A stretch of 64,000 nt of DNA from Candidatus Solibacter sp. Lineage in GTDB: Bacteria > Acidobacteriota > Terriglobia > Bryobacterales > Bryobacteraceae. The stretch is from assembly GCA_013822245.1 (NCBI GenBank), contig PNKE01000044.1:20897-84896 (forward strand), written 5' to 3'. Below the pieces are notes generated by a model. The model saw only the letters and a list, made by a program, of their open reading frames with translations. It did not search any database and was not told the origin of the DNA. Below, piece after piece: positions 32,908 to 42,411 of this stretch (within the stretch, counting starts at the first letter, position 1; each line of letters begins with the position of its first letter). The translations under genes were made by a program, and so were the position numbers.

Positions 32908-34250
32908 TTTCGGAGTTCCGAGATGACCAGGCGCGTTTTGCCATTGGCTCCGGCTGGCAACGCCTCCACCCAATCGACGGTGACCGAAGGGCGGCAGCCG
33001 GTGAGAGCCGAGAGTTCGGCAACCAGCGCCGACGTGGCCGCCTGGCGTCCGTTAGGCGCGTCGCCGGCGGCGCGAATCGAGTAACGGCCGTGGCCGAATT
33101 GGACCACCTGAAGGCGCTCGACGCCCGAGGCCGAACGCAGGCGGCGCATGACCTGGAGAGCGTGCAGCGAACGTCCATCGGCGAGATGAATGATGTCGTC
33201 GCAGCGGCCTTCGAGCGAGCCGATGACGGGCAGTGTGCGCCCGCAGGGGCAGGGTCCGGCGGCGTTGACGGCGACGTCGCCGATGCGGTAATTCAGCAGG
33301 ACCGTGGCGTGGTTGGTGAGATTCGAAATAATGACATCGCCGGCCTCGCCGGGTCCGGCCGTGCGGCCCTCGGGGCCGGCGATGCGGACGGCGACGGCAT
33401 CGATGCTCAAGTGCAGTCCCGCGCGCCGTTCACATTGGAATCCGATGCGGAGAGCTTCGGTGGATTGATATGTGGAGAGGACGGGGATGCCCAGGCCGGA
33501 TTCCAGGTAGGCGCGGTCCAGTGCCGGCATCGCATCGGCTCCATAGACGATGGCCTTTGGAGGGCGGATCTCCAGGCCGCGCTGTTGGGCGGCGCGGAAC
33601 AGCGCTCCGAGGTAGGAACCGTAGCCCATGAGGACATCGGGCCTGAACTCGTTGATGCGGTTGATCTCGGCCTCCAACGGCAACTCGCCCGGCGTGAGAA
33701 ACGCGCGGGTCAGATCGGCGCGGCGCGGCGTCCACAGGTGCTGTTCATAGAACGAGCGGATCTGGCTGGCGACCGAGCCGTCGCGGACGAGGTTGAGTTC
33801 GCGGTAGCCCGTCACCCGCCCGGTGAACTGAGCCAGCACGCGGCGCTGGCGGTGGCCGTGCGCCAGGGCGAGATACAGCGAGCGCGAATCGTGGCGCAGG
33901 TGTTTCGTCCGGCCGGAGGTTCCGCTGGATTGCAGGGTAAGGCCGGCGCCGCGGCCGGCGCCGGTGGGCTGGAACAGATGAGGATTGCCGCCGTAAACGT
34001 GACCGTCAATGAGCGGCAGCAGGTGGAGGTCGGCGGCGGTGCGGAAGTCGTCCGGGCGAAGGCCGCGCTTCTCCATCGCGTCCCGGTAGAAAGGGACCCG
34101 TTCCCAGGCGAAACCGATAATGCGGCGCAGGCGGCGGTTCTGGCGCCGCACAAGGGAATCGGGATCTTCCCAGGGGATGCGCGACTCCATCGCGGCATGG
34201 GCGAGCGTGTATGCGGACCACATCAGCCGCGAAGCAATCCCGGATGTCAT
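32904..34250 (-). CDS. CapK/PaaK-family adenylate-forming enzyme (first of pair)
   Basis: The start at 34250 overlaps the upstream GNAT stop in ATGA and gives 448 residues; the frame is open further upstream but without coupling. Motifs are WERVPFYRDAMEKRGL near residue 48, the adenylate site LQSSGTSGRTKHL near 107, LSTYQSTEALRIGFQCE near 255, GEAGDVIISNLTNHA and LLNYRIGDVAVNAAGPCPCGRTLP near 320. It is clearly homologous to the enzyme encoded just downstream but too different to be a recent copy. Two such enzymes in a row suggest activation of two acids, or one activating and one transferring protein. Confidence 0.82.
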   Translation of the reverse strand: MTSGIASRLMWSAYTLAHAAMESRIPWEDPDSLVRRQNRRLRRIIGFAWERVPFYRDAMEKRGLRPDDFRTAADLHLLPLIDGHVYGGNPHLFQPTGAGRGAGLTLQSSGTSGRTKHLRHDSRSLYLALAHGHRQRRVLAQFTGRVTGYRELNLVRDGSVASQIRSFYEQHLWTPRRADLTRAFLTPGELPLEAEINRINEFRPDVLMGYGSYLGALFRAAQQRGLEIRPPKAIVYGADAMPALDRAYLESGLGIPVLSTYQSTEALRIGFQCERRAGLHLSIDAVAVRIAGPEGRTAGPGEAGDVIISNLTNHATVLLNYRIGDVAVNAAGPCPCGRTLPVIGSLEGRCDDIIHLADGRSLHALQVMRRLRSASGVERLQVVQFGHGRYSIRAAGDAPNGRQAATSALVAELSALTGCRPSVTVDWVEALPAGANGKTRLVISELRK

Positions 34251-34912
34251 TGGCCGGCTCCAATGGACCAAGGGCCTGGGGGCGGGGCATAGAACGGGAA
34301 CCGGTGCGCGGAACGCCGGAAGGTCCAGCGCGCGGAGCCGAGCTTGTACCATCCAAGATAGCCGTAGGGCTTGAAGCCGGCGCGATAGAGCGGTGGATAG
34401 GACACGGACCGGTCGGGTTGAATGCACAGGACAACCCTTTCCCAGCCCTCACCATTGAGAACGGCCAGCACGGCGCGCAGGGCCGTTGACGCGAATCCCC
34501 GCCCCCGCAGCGCGGGCGGGGTGAAGGTCTGGTAGAGGTAGATCTCGTGGCGGGCGAGTGGCATTTCGATGCCCAGGTAGCTGATCCACGCACGCCGGGC
34601 TATCCACAACCCGTGGGCGAACTGTCCGCCGGAGCGCAGGACCCAGCAGCGCTGGCCCTCGCCGAGGCGGCGGCGGATTTCGGTCTCGGTGATCTCGGGA
34701 TGGAATTGCGCGTAGCCGGAGGCCTCGTCCGCATCGAGCCAGCGGCAAGGGGCATCGTCCGGCGGGCCGGCCTGCGAGAGATCGAAGCCGGCCAGCAGCA
34801 CCCTTCGGTAGACAGTCTCGCCGAGCACGCGGAATCCGAGCGCCAGCAGGCCGTCCTCTTCAAGGATCACCCTGGCGCGCCGGAGCAGGCGCGGAATGAA
34901 CAAATCGCTCAT
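34247..34912 (-). CDS. GNAT-family acetyltransferase
   Basis: The 221-residue product starts MSDLFIPRLLRRARVILEEDGLLALGF, an amphipathic helical region. The GNAT fold is shown by LARHEIYLYQTFTPPALRGRGFASTALRAVLA (near residues 137-165), where RGRGFAS is the acetyl-CoA pyrophosphate loop, and by VVLCIQPDRSVSYPPLYRAGFKPYGYLGWYKLG (near 175-205), the last strand pair with a family-typical PxLYRAGF. It heads a minus-strand operon with two CapK-type adenylate-forming enzymes. N-acylation of an amino sugar or amine in a cell-surface or small-molecule pathway would fit, but is inference. Confidence 0.8.
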   Translation of the reverse strand: MSDLFIPRLLRRARVILEEDGLLALGFRVLGETVYRRVLLAGFDLSQAGPPDDAPCRWLDADEASGYAQFHPEITETEIRRRLGEGQRCWVLRSGGQFAHGLWIARRAWISYLGIEMPLARHEIYLYQTFTPPALRGRGFASTALRAVLAVLNGEGWERVVLCIQPDRSVSYPPLYRAGFKPYGYLGWYKLGSARWTFRRSAHRFPFYAPPPGPWSIGAGQ

Positions 34913-35065
34913 GAGTTCAGTACCCGGCCAGTATACAAAGACTTGCCGGGAAGCAAACGGCCGCCGGAGCAGAGACCGCCGGCGCCGGCGGGGCAGGGAA
35001 TCGGCAACGGCCCGAAGATCGCTCTCCGGGCCGTCGAGGGTTTGCGCAACGGGTCTGGCGGCTGT

Positions 35066-36430
35066 CTATTCCGGAACCGACGGCAGGCCGGAGAGCGCCA
35101 TGGCGAGTTCTCCCTCGTCGTAGTCCTGATCGACGAGTTTGCCGGCGGTGTAGTCGATATAGGCCTGCATGTCGAAGTGGCCGTGGCCGCAGAGATTGAA
35201 CAGGATGGCGCGCGAGGTCCCTTCCTCCTTGCACTTCAGCGCTTCCACAATCGCGCCCTTGACGGCGTGGTTGGCCTCCGGCGCGGGCATGATGCCTTCA
35301 GCCTTGGCGAAGGTCAACCCGGCCTCGAAACAGGACAACTGGTGGTAGGCGGTGGCTTCCATCAAACCCAACCGCGCACAATGCGACACCAGCGGCGCCA
35401 TGCCGTGATACCGCAGCCCGCCGGCATGGAACCCCGGCGGCGTGAACGTCGATCCCAACGTGTGCATCTTGGTCAGCGGCGTCAGGTGCGCGGTGTCGCC
35501 GAAGTCGTAGGCATACGTGCCGCGCGTGATCGACGGGCATGCCGCCGGCTCCACCGCCACGATCCGCGTCTTCTTGCCCTCGCGCAGGTTCCTGCCGATG
35601 AACGGAAACGCCGTCCCCGCGAAATTCGACCCGCCGCCCGTGCAGCCGACCACGACATCCGGGTAGTCGTTGGCCAGTTCAAACTGCTCCAGCGCTTCCA
35701 GGCCGATCACGGTCTGGTGCAGCAGCACGTGGTTCAACACAGACCCCAGTGCATACTTCGTATCGTCACGTTGCGCCGCCACTTCCACGGCTTCCGAAAT
35801 CGCGATGCCCAGCGATCCCGGATGGTCCGGCCGCTTGGCCAGAATCGCCCGCCCCGCGGCGGTCTGGTCCGATGGCGACGCCACGCAGCTCGCCCCCCAG
35901 CTTTCCATCAACGCCCGGCGGTACGGCTTCTGGTTGTAGGAAACCCGCACCATGAACACCTGCACTTCCAGCCCGAACACGCCGCCCGCGAACGCCAGTG
36001 ACGATCCCCACTGCCCCGCGCCGGTCTCGGTCGCCAGACGCTTCACGCCTTCTTCTTTGTTGTAGAAGGCCTGCGCCACGGCCGTGTTGGGCTTGTGCGA
36101 CCCGGCCGGCGAAACGCCTTCGTACTTGTAGTAAATCCTCGCCGGAGTATCGAGTGCCTTCTCCAGACGCCGCGCCCGGTACATCGGCGTCACCCGCCAC
36201 TGCTTGTAGACATCGCGCACCGGCTCGGGAATCTCGATCTCCCGCTCGGTCGCCACCTCCTGCATGATCAGCGACATCGGAAACAACGGCGCAAGATCAC
36301 CCGGACCCACCGGTTCGAGCGTCCCCGGATGCAGCACCGCCGGCGGCGGCGTTGGCAGGTCGGCAACGATGTTGTACCAGTGCTTCGGAATTCTGGATTC
36401 GTCGAGTAGGTATTTGACTGTGTCGGACAT
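35066..36430 (-). CDS. tryptophan synthase beta-like protein, TrpB2 type
   Basis: The ATG at 36430 gives 454 residues (the frame extends to 36463). The pyridoxal-phosphate site [13 protein letters not shown] carries the Schiff-base lysine near residue 120; [32 protein letters not shown] (phosphate-binding loop, near 270) and [10 protein letters not shown] near 420 follow. The long N-terminal region ([19 protein letters not shown]) and the length above 430 residues identify the TrpB2 subfamily, which makes tryptophan from indole and serine and usually lacks a TrpA partner. No other trp gene is seen here. Confidence 0.92.
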   Translation of the reverse strand: MSDTVKYLLDESRIPKHWYNIVADLPTPPPAVLHPGTLEPVGPGDLAPLFPMSLIMQEVATEREIEIPEPVRDVYKQWRVTPMYRARRLEKALDTPARIYYKYEGVSPAGSHKPNTAVAQAFYNKEEGVKRLATETGAGQWGSSLAFAGGVFGLEVQVFMVRVSYNQKPYRRALMESWGASCVASPSDQTAAGRAILAKRPDHPGSLGIAISEAVEVAAQRDDTKYALGSVLNHVLLHQTVIGLEALEQFELANDYPDVVVGCTGGGSNFAGTAFPFIGRNLREGKKTRIVAVEPAACPSITRGTYAYDFGDTAHLTPLTKMHTLGSTFTPPGFHAGGLRYHGMAPLVSHCARLGLMEATAYHQLSCFEAGLTFAKAEGIMPAPEANHAVKGAIVEALKCKEEGTSRAILFNLCGHGHFDMQAYIDYTAGKLVDQDYDEGELAMALSGLPSVPE

Positions 36431-36528
36431 GGCTAAACTGATGAGTCTATCAGGCATCCGCACCTTTTGCGCCAGTCCTTCTGGCGCATCCTCCCGCCAG
36501 CCTCTCTTTCGCGGATAGAATAGGTTCT

Positions 36529-36541
36529 GGAGAAAACCAGA
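36529..36541 (+). promoter_or_regulatory. ribosome binding site of the ThuA-DUF1080 gene
   Basis: GGAGA at 36529-36533 lies about eight bases before the ATG at 36541 and fixes that start. Confidence 0.55.
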
Positions 36542-38013
36542 TGCGGATATCCACTTTTGCCCTCCTCGCCGCCTGCGCCGTCCCGGCTCTCGCCCAGACC
36601 GCTCCGGCCCAGCCGCCCAAGATCCAGACGCTTCTCATCACCGGCCAGAACACCGTCGGCCACGACTGGCGCGTCGTTTCCCCCATCCTCAAGGACGCCC
36701 TCGAATCCACCGGCCGCTTCGAGGTCCGCGTCAACGAAGACTTCCGCGGCGCAGGACCCGAAACGCTGGCCAGCTACGACCTGGTCGTCATCAACTACTA
36801 CGAGAACAAGGACAAAAAGTGGTGGTGGGGCGAGCGCGCCCAGAACGCGTTGATCGATTTCGCCAAGTCCGGCAAGGGCGTCGTCATCTTCCATTTCTCG
36901 GTCGCCGCCTTCGAGGGCTGGACCGAATGGGAGCAGATGTGCGGCGGCAACTGGCGCCCCAACAACGGCCACCACTCGCCGTCACACGATTTCCACGTGG
37001 ACATCAAGGACCGCGAACACCCCATCACCAAGGGCCTGCGCGCCAAACTCCGCCAGCCCTACGACGAGCTTTACGCCAATTTGAAATGGCAGCCCGAGGG
37101 CTCTTATCACGTCCTCGCCACCGCCTATGACAACCACGCCCTCTACGCCGGCAAGACCCGCCAGCCCATCCCCGGCGACGGACTCGACCAGCCCATGTTC
37201 TGGACCACTCAAATGGGCCAGGGCAAGGTCTTCGTCACCGTCCTCGGCCACGACCTCGGCGCCACCTCGACCCCGCTGAACAAGATCACCCTGGTCCGCG
37301 GCGCCGAATGGGCCGCCACCGGCAAAGTCACCATCCCGATTCCGCCGGCGCTGGCCGAGGGGGGCCGCGACGACACACAGGCCAAGGCCGTCACACCGGG
37401 CGTTGGCTCGGCGCCGCCGTCCGACGCCGTTGTGCTGTTCAACGGCAGAGACCTCGCGGGCTGGGTCCACGGCAAGGACGGCAGTCCGGCCAAATGGAAA
37501 GCCGAGAAGGGCGAGATGGTCACCGTCACCTACACCGGCAGCATCCAGACCGAGCAGAAGTTCCGCGACATCCAGCTTCACCTCGAATTCAAAGTGCCGC
37601 CGATGCCGAACCACAAAGGTCAGCTCAAGGGCAACAGCGGAGTCTACCTGCAGGGCCTGAACGAGGTGCAGATCATCGACGGCGTGAACAACCCGACCTA
37701 CGCGACCGGCCAGCTTGCAGGCATCTACGACGAGCATGCGCCGCTGGTGAACCCGGCCCGGCCCGCGGGCGAGTGGCAGAGCTACGACATCATCTATCGC
37801 GCAACCAAATGCACTGACCGCAACGTGCCGCAGAAAGACGCCCGCCTCACCGTCCTGCTCAACGGCGTCCTGGTCCAGGACAACGTGGCTGTGCGCTATA
37901 AGAAAGGCGGCTGCGAACCCGGTCCGCTGCTGCTCCAGGACCACAGCGGCTTCAAGGACGCGCCCGTAACCGAAATGCGCTTCCGCAACATTTGGGTCCG
38001 GCCGCTGAACTAA
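36541..38013 (+). CDS. secreted ThuA-like plus DUF1080 (3-keto-disaccharide hydrolase) fusion
   Basis: The 490-residue protein has a signal peptide ([19 protein letters not shown]). Residues about 25-255 form a ThuA-like domain ([62 protein letters not shown]). Residues about 295-490 form a DUF1080 domain ([43 protein letters not shown] split, [10 protein letters not shown]). DUF1080 proteins include 3-keto-glucoside hydrolases with a concanavalin-like fold, and ThuA-type proteins act on oxidised disaccharides such as 3-keto-trehalose. Both halves therefore point to sugar metabolism outside the cytoplasm, by family membership. Confidence 0.9.
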   Translation: MRISTFALLAACAVPALAQTAPAQPPKIQTLLITGQNTVGHDWRVVSPILKDALESTGRFEVRVNEDFRGAGPETLASYDLVVINYYENKDKKWWWGERAQNALIDFAKSGKGVVIFHFSVAAFEGWTEWEQMCGGNWRPNNGHHSPSHDFHVDIKDREHPITKGLRAKLRQPYDELYANLKWQPEGSYHVLATAYDNHALYAGKTRQPIPGDGLDQPMFWTTQMGQGKVFVTVLGHDLGATSTPLNKITLVRGAEWAATGKVTIPIPPALAEGGRDDTQAKAVTPGVGSAPPSDAVVLFNGRDLAGWVHGKDGSPAKWKAEKGEMVTVTYTGSIQTEQKFRDIQLHLEFKVPPMPNHKGQLKGNSGVYLQGLNEVQIIDGVNNPTYATGQLAGIYDEHAPLVNPARPAGEWQSYDIIYRATKCTDRNVPQKDARLTVLLNGVLVQDNVAVRYKKGGCEPGPLLLQDHSGFKDAPVTEMRFRNIWVRPLN

Positions 38014-38248
38014 GACCGCGCCCGCGGGGATGTGTTGCGGAGTGTGCTTCCGGCCGCGCCGCCCATCCGTCCAACCGATACGTGTGCTCGGTAAAGCCGC
38101 ATGGAGCGGGGCCGGCACACCGCCCTGCTCAATGGCCCAAAGCTGCAATGGAAAGCGCCGTCCAGGCGTGCGCCCAGCGTCAGCCCTGCCGCCTGGCCTG
38201 GCCTCGGCCCTCGACACGCCCGGCTCAAGTCCGGCATGTCCTGGACCC

Positions 38249-38869
38249 ATGGCGCACGTTCCTGACCAGCCGCTCGTCCGGCGCAGGATCTTCCGCTTCT
38301 TGGGCGTAGGTATCGCCGCATCCCTGACCCAGGTTGCTTCGGGGCAAGGCAAGGGCCATGACAAAGCAGCCGGCAAACCCGGCAAACAAGGTCCGGGACC
38401 CGTTTTCTCCGCCCAGGACCGGCTCTCGATTTGCGCCTACGTGCGCGCCCCCCCCGGCTTGCTTCCATCTGAAGTGCGAGCACTGCCGCCCGGACCGGCC
38501 AGCAACCTGCGGCGCGGCAAGCCGTTGCCTCCCGGCCGGCGGAGAAAGATATCGGGCTTCCCGTTCTGGCTCGAACAACGTCTCCCGGCACGCCCAACAG
38601 GCTACAGACGCGTCGTTGTGGACCGCTGGGCCTTTGTCATCGCCGAGGCCGCAAACACGGTGCTTGACATCATTGACTTGGTGAGCGGCCGGCCGGCCAA
38701 GGCGGCTATCCGCTCCTGGTTCAGTCCACGATCACCTGTCCGGGTTCACCCGTGCAGCCGCCGAGCACTCCCTTGCACATGTCCCGTGCACAGGCGGGAT
38801 GGAATGCCGCTGCGCTCACCCTGGAAACGCCCGGACGCCCCCACGCAAAAAGGCCGGCCCGCCTCCTGA
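38249..38869 (+). CDS. small secreted RcnB-like protein, possibly frameshifted at 3' end
   Basis: From the ATG at 38249 the frame encodes 206 residues. A leader with RRRIFRFLGVGIAASLTQVASGQ precedes GKGHDKAAGKPGKQGPGP, then LLPSEVRALPPGPASNLRRGKPLPPGRRRK and LPARPTGYRRVVVDRWAFVIAEAANTVLDIIDLV. The repeated LPPG, PTGYRRVVV and closing VLDIIDL match the RcnB-like and related small exported proteins (family lengths about 120-150 residues). After IDLV the frame runs on for some 60 unconvincing residues; one base earlier or later, a TGA in TGGTGAGC would stop it right there. The 5' part 38014-38248 holds nothing I recognise. Confidence 0.5.
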   Translation: MAHVPDQPLVRRRIFRFLGVGIAASLTQVASGQGKGHDKAAGKPGKQGPGPVFSAQDRLSICAYVRAPPGLLPSEVRALPPGPASNLRRGKPLPPGRRRKISGFPFWLEQRLPARPTGYRRVVVDRWAFVIAEAANTVLDIIDLVSGRPAKAAIRSWFSPRSPVRVHPCSRRALPCTCPVHRRDGMPLRSPWKRPDAPTQKGRPAS

Positions 38870-38886
38870 CGAAGGCGAACCGGCCT
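38846..38886 (-). terminator. rho-independent terminator of the TonB receptor gene
   Basis: Read on the minus strand, a hairpin with the outer stem AGGCCGG/CCGGCCT (38880-38886 with 38851-38857) and an inner CGCC/GGCG stem is followed by TTTTT ending at about 38846. It lies 49 bases downstream of the receptor stop. Confidence 0.7.
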
Positions 38887-38900
38887 GAATTCGAACCCGC

Positions 38901-38918
38901 CAAGCCCGGGGGGGCTTG
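38901..38918. terminator. second hairpin after the TonB receptor gene
   Basis: A perfect seven-base stem CAAGCCC/GGGCTTG (38901-38907 and 38912-38918) around a GGGG loop lies between the receptor stop and the main terminator. It has no T run and may slow polymerase or protect the 3' end. Confidence 0.45.
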
Positions 38919-38934
38919 ACAGTGCCGCTCCACA

Positions 38935-41900
38935 TCAGAACATGTAGCGGACCATGAGCTGCACGATGCGCGGATCGCGCGTATTGTTCATCGCGCCGAA
39001 TCCGCCCAACTGGTTCGGATTGAAGTTGGTGACCGTACCGTTGATCCCGTTGAAGTTGATCGTCCGGTTGAAGTCCGAGAACTGGGTCTTGTTCAGGGTA
39101 TTGAAGGTGTCCACGCGGAACTGTAACTGGTGTTTCTCCACGATCCGGAACGCCTTCTGCATGGAGAGGTTCCAGTTGTTGATCGCAGGCAGATACAGAT
39201 ACCTGGGATTGGTCTCCACGCCGATCGAGCCTACCATAGGAGTGGCGAAGGCCGCCGGATTCATCTGCGCGAAGATATTCGCCCGGTTTGCGCCGGTGAA
39301 CGGATTCGCCAGCAGCCTCACACGCGCGCCTTCGGTGAACGAACCGGTCAGGTTCTGGTTGGCAACGCCGGGGATGCTGAAGCCGACGCCCTGGGGCGCG
39401 CCGGAGATGAACGAGTAGATGCCGGACAACTGCCAGCCGCCGAACACTGCGTTGGCAAACCGGTTGTCTTTGGATTTCATGATATTCGGCAGATCCTGGA
39501 CAAAATTGATGTTCAGGTTGTGGCGCCGGTCGAAATCGAGCGGTCCGTAGTTCGCGAAGCGGTTACGGTTGTCGATGCGCTGGAAGTCGCCGTCACCCTG
39601 CGCGGTGCCGAGCGCCTTGCTCCAGGTGTAGTTCATGTCCAGCAGGGTGCGGCCCACGCGGCGGGAAACCGTCACCTGCATCGAGTTGTAGTTGGAACTC
39701 ACCGTTCCTTCATAGATGTTGATGTTGCCGAAGCCGCGGTACGGCCGGAAGAAGTCGGCGTTCAGGCCCGCGCGCTGCTCGGCGGGCACATTGAACCATG
39801 CTCCGTAGGGCATCGCGTTGATGTTGCGGTTGTTCTGCAGGTGACGTCCCAGCGAACCCACATACGCCACATCGAGCACGGTCTGATACCACAGCCGGCG
39901 CTGGATGCCGAAGTTGAAGTTGTAGGTCGTCGGCACCACGCCGGTCGGATCCGCCATCACCAGTCCCGGAGGGCCAAGGAGCAGGTTTTGAGGGCTGATC
40001 TGCGATGCAAAGCCGAAGTTCAGCGTCGGCTGCAGCACCGTCGGCGGGTTCGTCAGAAGGTCGAAGACGCGGTTGCCCTGGAACCGGTCATAGAAGATGC
40101 CGCCGCCTCCGCGAACGATGGTGCTCTGATCCCCGATCAGGTCGAGCGCAAAGCCGAAGCGCGGACCCCAGTGGATTCCGCGGTCCCGCATCATGTACTT
40201 GTTGGCGCCGTTCTGATTCGGCTGGATGATCCCGTTGGTGATGGAGCCGGTGCCGGGCACCAGCCTTCCGATGAAGACCGAAGCCAGCGTCTGCCCGGTG
40301 ACCGGATCAATGGCGCCGGTCACTGAACCCGTCGCGCTCAGCTGAGGGTAATACAACCGCGACGCCTGTGAGGCGTTGAACGCCGAAGGCAGGAAGCTCG
40401 ATGTGATCAGGCCCGCATCGTACTGCGGCTGGATCCAAGCCATGCGCATGCCGAAGTCCAGCGTCAGTCTCCGCGCCACCTTCCAGGTGTCCTGCGCAAA
40501 CCATTCGAGATTGTGGTAACGGTACTGGCCGTTGGCGTAGGCGCGCGCCTGCGTGAAGCTGTTGTACACGCCCAGCATGGCGTTCGAGAAGCCGAAATTG
40601 GTGTCGTTCGGATTCGCCGGGTTATCGCCAAAGTTGTAATTGCCGTTCGCGTTGGCGAAGCTCGTCTGGTTCTTGCGGCTGAACTGCCAGTAACCGCCGA
40701 CCTTGATCACGTGCGTGCCGCTCACCTTGGTGAAGATGCCCGTGTTGTCGAGCGTATCGTTGAAGTTCACGAACGGGGCATTGCCTGTTCCGAATCCGCT
40801 CGTGTTCGAAATACGCGTCCCGTTGAAGGTGACCTGCGGGATGAAGTCGCGCTGCACGGCGCCCGGATAGATCAGAGGCAGGTTGATGCCCGTCTTCGCC
40901 CTTGTCAGGGCGTCGGCGTTCGCCGCGTTGGGTTCAATCAGGATGTCGTTGCGGCCCCAACCCACCGTGTATTCCAACGTGGCCGTCGGGCTGATGACCC
41001 GCGTCAATCCGCCGGCATAGCTCTTGCCTGGGCGCCCGTCATCGATCAGGTACGCACCCACCGTGCTGCCCAGAACAAACGATCCGTACGGCGATGTAAA
41101 GATGTTGTGGTTGTTGATCCAGTGGCCGAAGATGCGCGTGTTGTCGTTCAGGTTGTAGTCCACCCTCAGGTGGTCTTCGCGACGCGGCCGCCGCGTGGAG
41201 ACCTGCGTCTCGTAGTTGTAGTTGCGGAAGACCCGCTGGTCCTGGTTGGGCTGCGGATACAGGTTCAGCAGCGCGCGTCCCGGCGCGAAGAAACGGCTGG
41301 AGGGAATCATCGCTCCCGGGAACGGACTGCCCGATTCCGGATCGCGGATCGCGCCCAGCGCCAGCCCCTGGTTGTTGAGGCTCTGCGAAAAGTCGCCCTG
41401 CCGCTCAAGCGCCGTCGGCACCGTAATGCGGCGGAAGCCTTCCGGCTGCAACTGCCGCTGGAACTCCTGGCTCCAGAAGAAGAACAGCTTGTCACGATCC
41501 TTATTGAACGTGTTGGGGATGAAGACCGGCCCGCCGATTGTGTAGCCTGGGTTCTGATAGCGGTACAACTGCCGCGGCAGACCCTGGTTGTTGCGGAACC
41601 AGGTGTTGGCGTTCATCGAATCGTGACGCCGGTAGTAGTAGCCGCTGCCATGAAAATCGCGCGCACCTGACTTGGTCTGCACGATGATCTGCGCGCCCGC
41701 TGATCGTCCATACTCCGCCTGGTAGGTTCCCGTCAGAATCCGGAACTCCGCAACCGTATCGAGCGACACGGTCGACAACTGGTCTCCGTTGTTGCCGGTA
41801 TCCACGTTGCTGATGCCATTCAGCAGCAACTGATTCTGGTTGTAGCGCGAACCGTTCGCCGAAATCGCCCCCAGCCCGGACGTGCCTGCAACCGTGAAGT

Positions 41901-42411
41901 TGCCGTTGTTCACCACGCCCGGCGTCAGGCCGGCCAGCGCCAGATAGCTGCGGCCGTTCACCGCGATATTCTCCATCTGTGCGCCAGAGATCTGATTGGA
42001 TCGCTCGCCCGACTCGGTCTTCAGAATCTCAGCCTGTGCCGTGACCTCGACCACCTCGGCCAGTTGTCCCAACTCCAGCGAGAGTTCGCCGAGCGCCACG
42101 CGCTCGTTCACCTGCACCACCAGATTCCTGAGCTCGAGCGTCTTGAACCCTGTCAACTTGATCGTCAGCGTGTAATTGCCGGGCGGAATTGCCGGGAAAA
42201 AGAACCGCCCCTCAGTCCCCGTCGTCACGGTGAGGCCGATGTCGCGGCCCGTGCTCGTCAATTTCACTTCGGCGTTCGGAACCGCCGACTTCTGGGCATC
42301 AAATACCGAACCTGAGATTGAGCCGTTGGTCTGCTGTGCGAATGCTGCACCGCACATCAGGAAAGCCGCGGCCAGTAGCACACTGAGCTTTTGTCCGCCC
42401 ATCTGTATCAT
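38935..42411 (-). CDS. TonB-dependent receptor, Oar-like with carboxypeptidase-regulatory domain
   Basis: The 1158-residue outer-membrane protein has a signal peptide (about residues 1-25, ending AAFAQ), a CarboxypepD-reg Ig-like domain (SISGSVFDAQKSAVPNAEVKL to LVVQVNERVALGELSLELGQ, residues 30-125), a plug region (IKTESGERSNQISGAQMENIAVNGRSYLALAGLTPG split near 130-170; GYYYRRHDSMNANTWFRNN near 255) and a long C-terminal barrel ending MVRYMF, with the terminal aromatic residue needed for insertion. Such receptors are highly amplified in Acidobacteriota and take up oligosaccharides or other large nutrients. No SusD-like partner lies beside it. Two hairpins follow the stop. Confidence 0.95.
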   Translation of the reverse strand: MIQMGGQKLSVLLAAAFLMCGAAFAQQTNGSISGSVFDAQKSAVPNAEVKLTSTGRDIGLTVTTGTEGRFFFPAIPPGNYTLTIKLTGFKTLELRNLVVQVNERVALGELSLELGQLAEVVEVTAQAEILKTESGERSNQISGAQMENIAVNGRSYLALAGLTPGVVNNGNFTVAGTSGLGAISANGSRYNQNQLLLNGISNVDTGNNGDQLSTVSLDTVAEFRILTGTYQAEYGRSAGAQIIVQTKSGARDFHGSGYYYRRHDSMNANTWFRNNQGLPRQLYRYQNPGYTIGGPVFIPNTFNKDRDKLFFFWSQEFQRQLQPEGFRRITVPTALERQGDFSQSLNNQGLALGAIRDPESGSPFPGAMIPSSRFFAPGRALLNLYPQPNQDQRVFRNYNYETQVSTRRPRREDHLRVDYNLNDNTRIFGHWINNHNIFTSPYGSFVLGSTVGAYLIDDGRPGKSYAGGLTRVISPTATLEYTVGWGRNDILIEPNAANADALTRAKTGINLPLIYPGAVQRDFIPQVTFNGTRISNTSGFGTGNAPFVNFNDTLDNTGIFTKVSGTHVIKVGGYWQFSRKNQTSFANANGNYNFGDNPANPNDTNFGFSNAMLGVYNSFTQARAYANGQYRYHNLEWFAQDTWKVARRLTLDFGMRMAWIQPQYDAGLITSSFLPSAFNASQASRLYYPQLSATGSVTGAIDPVTGQTLASVFIGRLVPGTGSITNGIIQPNQNGANKYMMRDRGIHWGPRFGFALDLIGDQSTIVRGGGGIFYDRFQGNRVFDLLTNPPTVLQPTLNFGFASQISPQNLLLGPPGLVMADPTGVVPTTYNFNFGIQRRLWYQTVLDVAYVGSLGRHLQNNRNINAMPYGAWFNVPAEQRAGLNADFFRPYRGFGNINIYEGTVSSNYNSMQVTVSRRVGRTLLDMNYTWSKALGTAQGDGDFQRIDNRNRFANYGPLDFDRRHNLNINFVQDLPNIMKSKDNRFANAVFGGWQLSGIYSFISGAPQGVGFSIPGVANQNLTGSFTEGARVRLLANPFTGANRANIFAQMNPAAFATPMVGSIGVETNPRYLYLPAINNWNLSMQKAFRIVEKHQLQFRVDTFNTLNKTQFSDFNRTINFNGINGTVTNFNPNQLGGFGAMNNTRDPRIVQLMVRYMF

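Noticed and set aside
36516..36521. TAGAAT as a -10 box for the ThuA-DUF1080 gene
   Set aside because: It resembles a -10 but no -35 is found 16-18 bases upstream, so it was not listed as a promoter.
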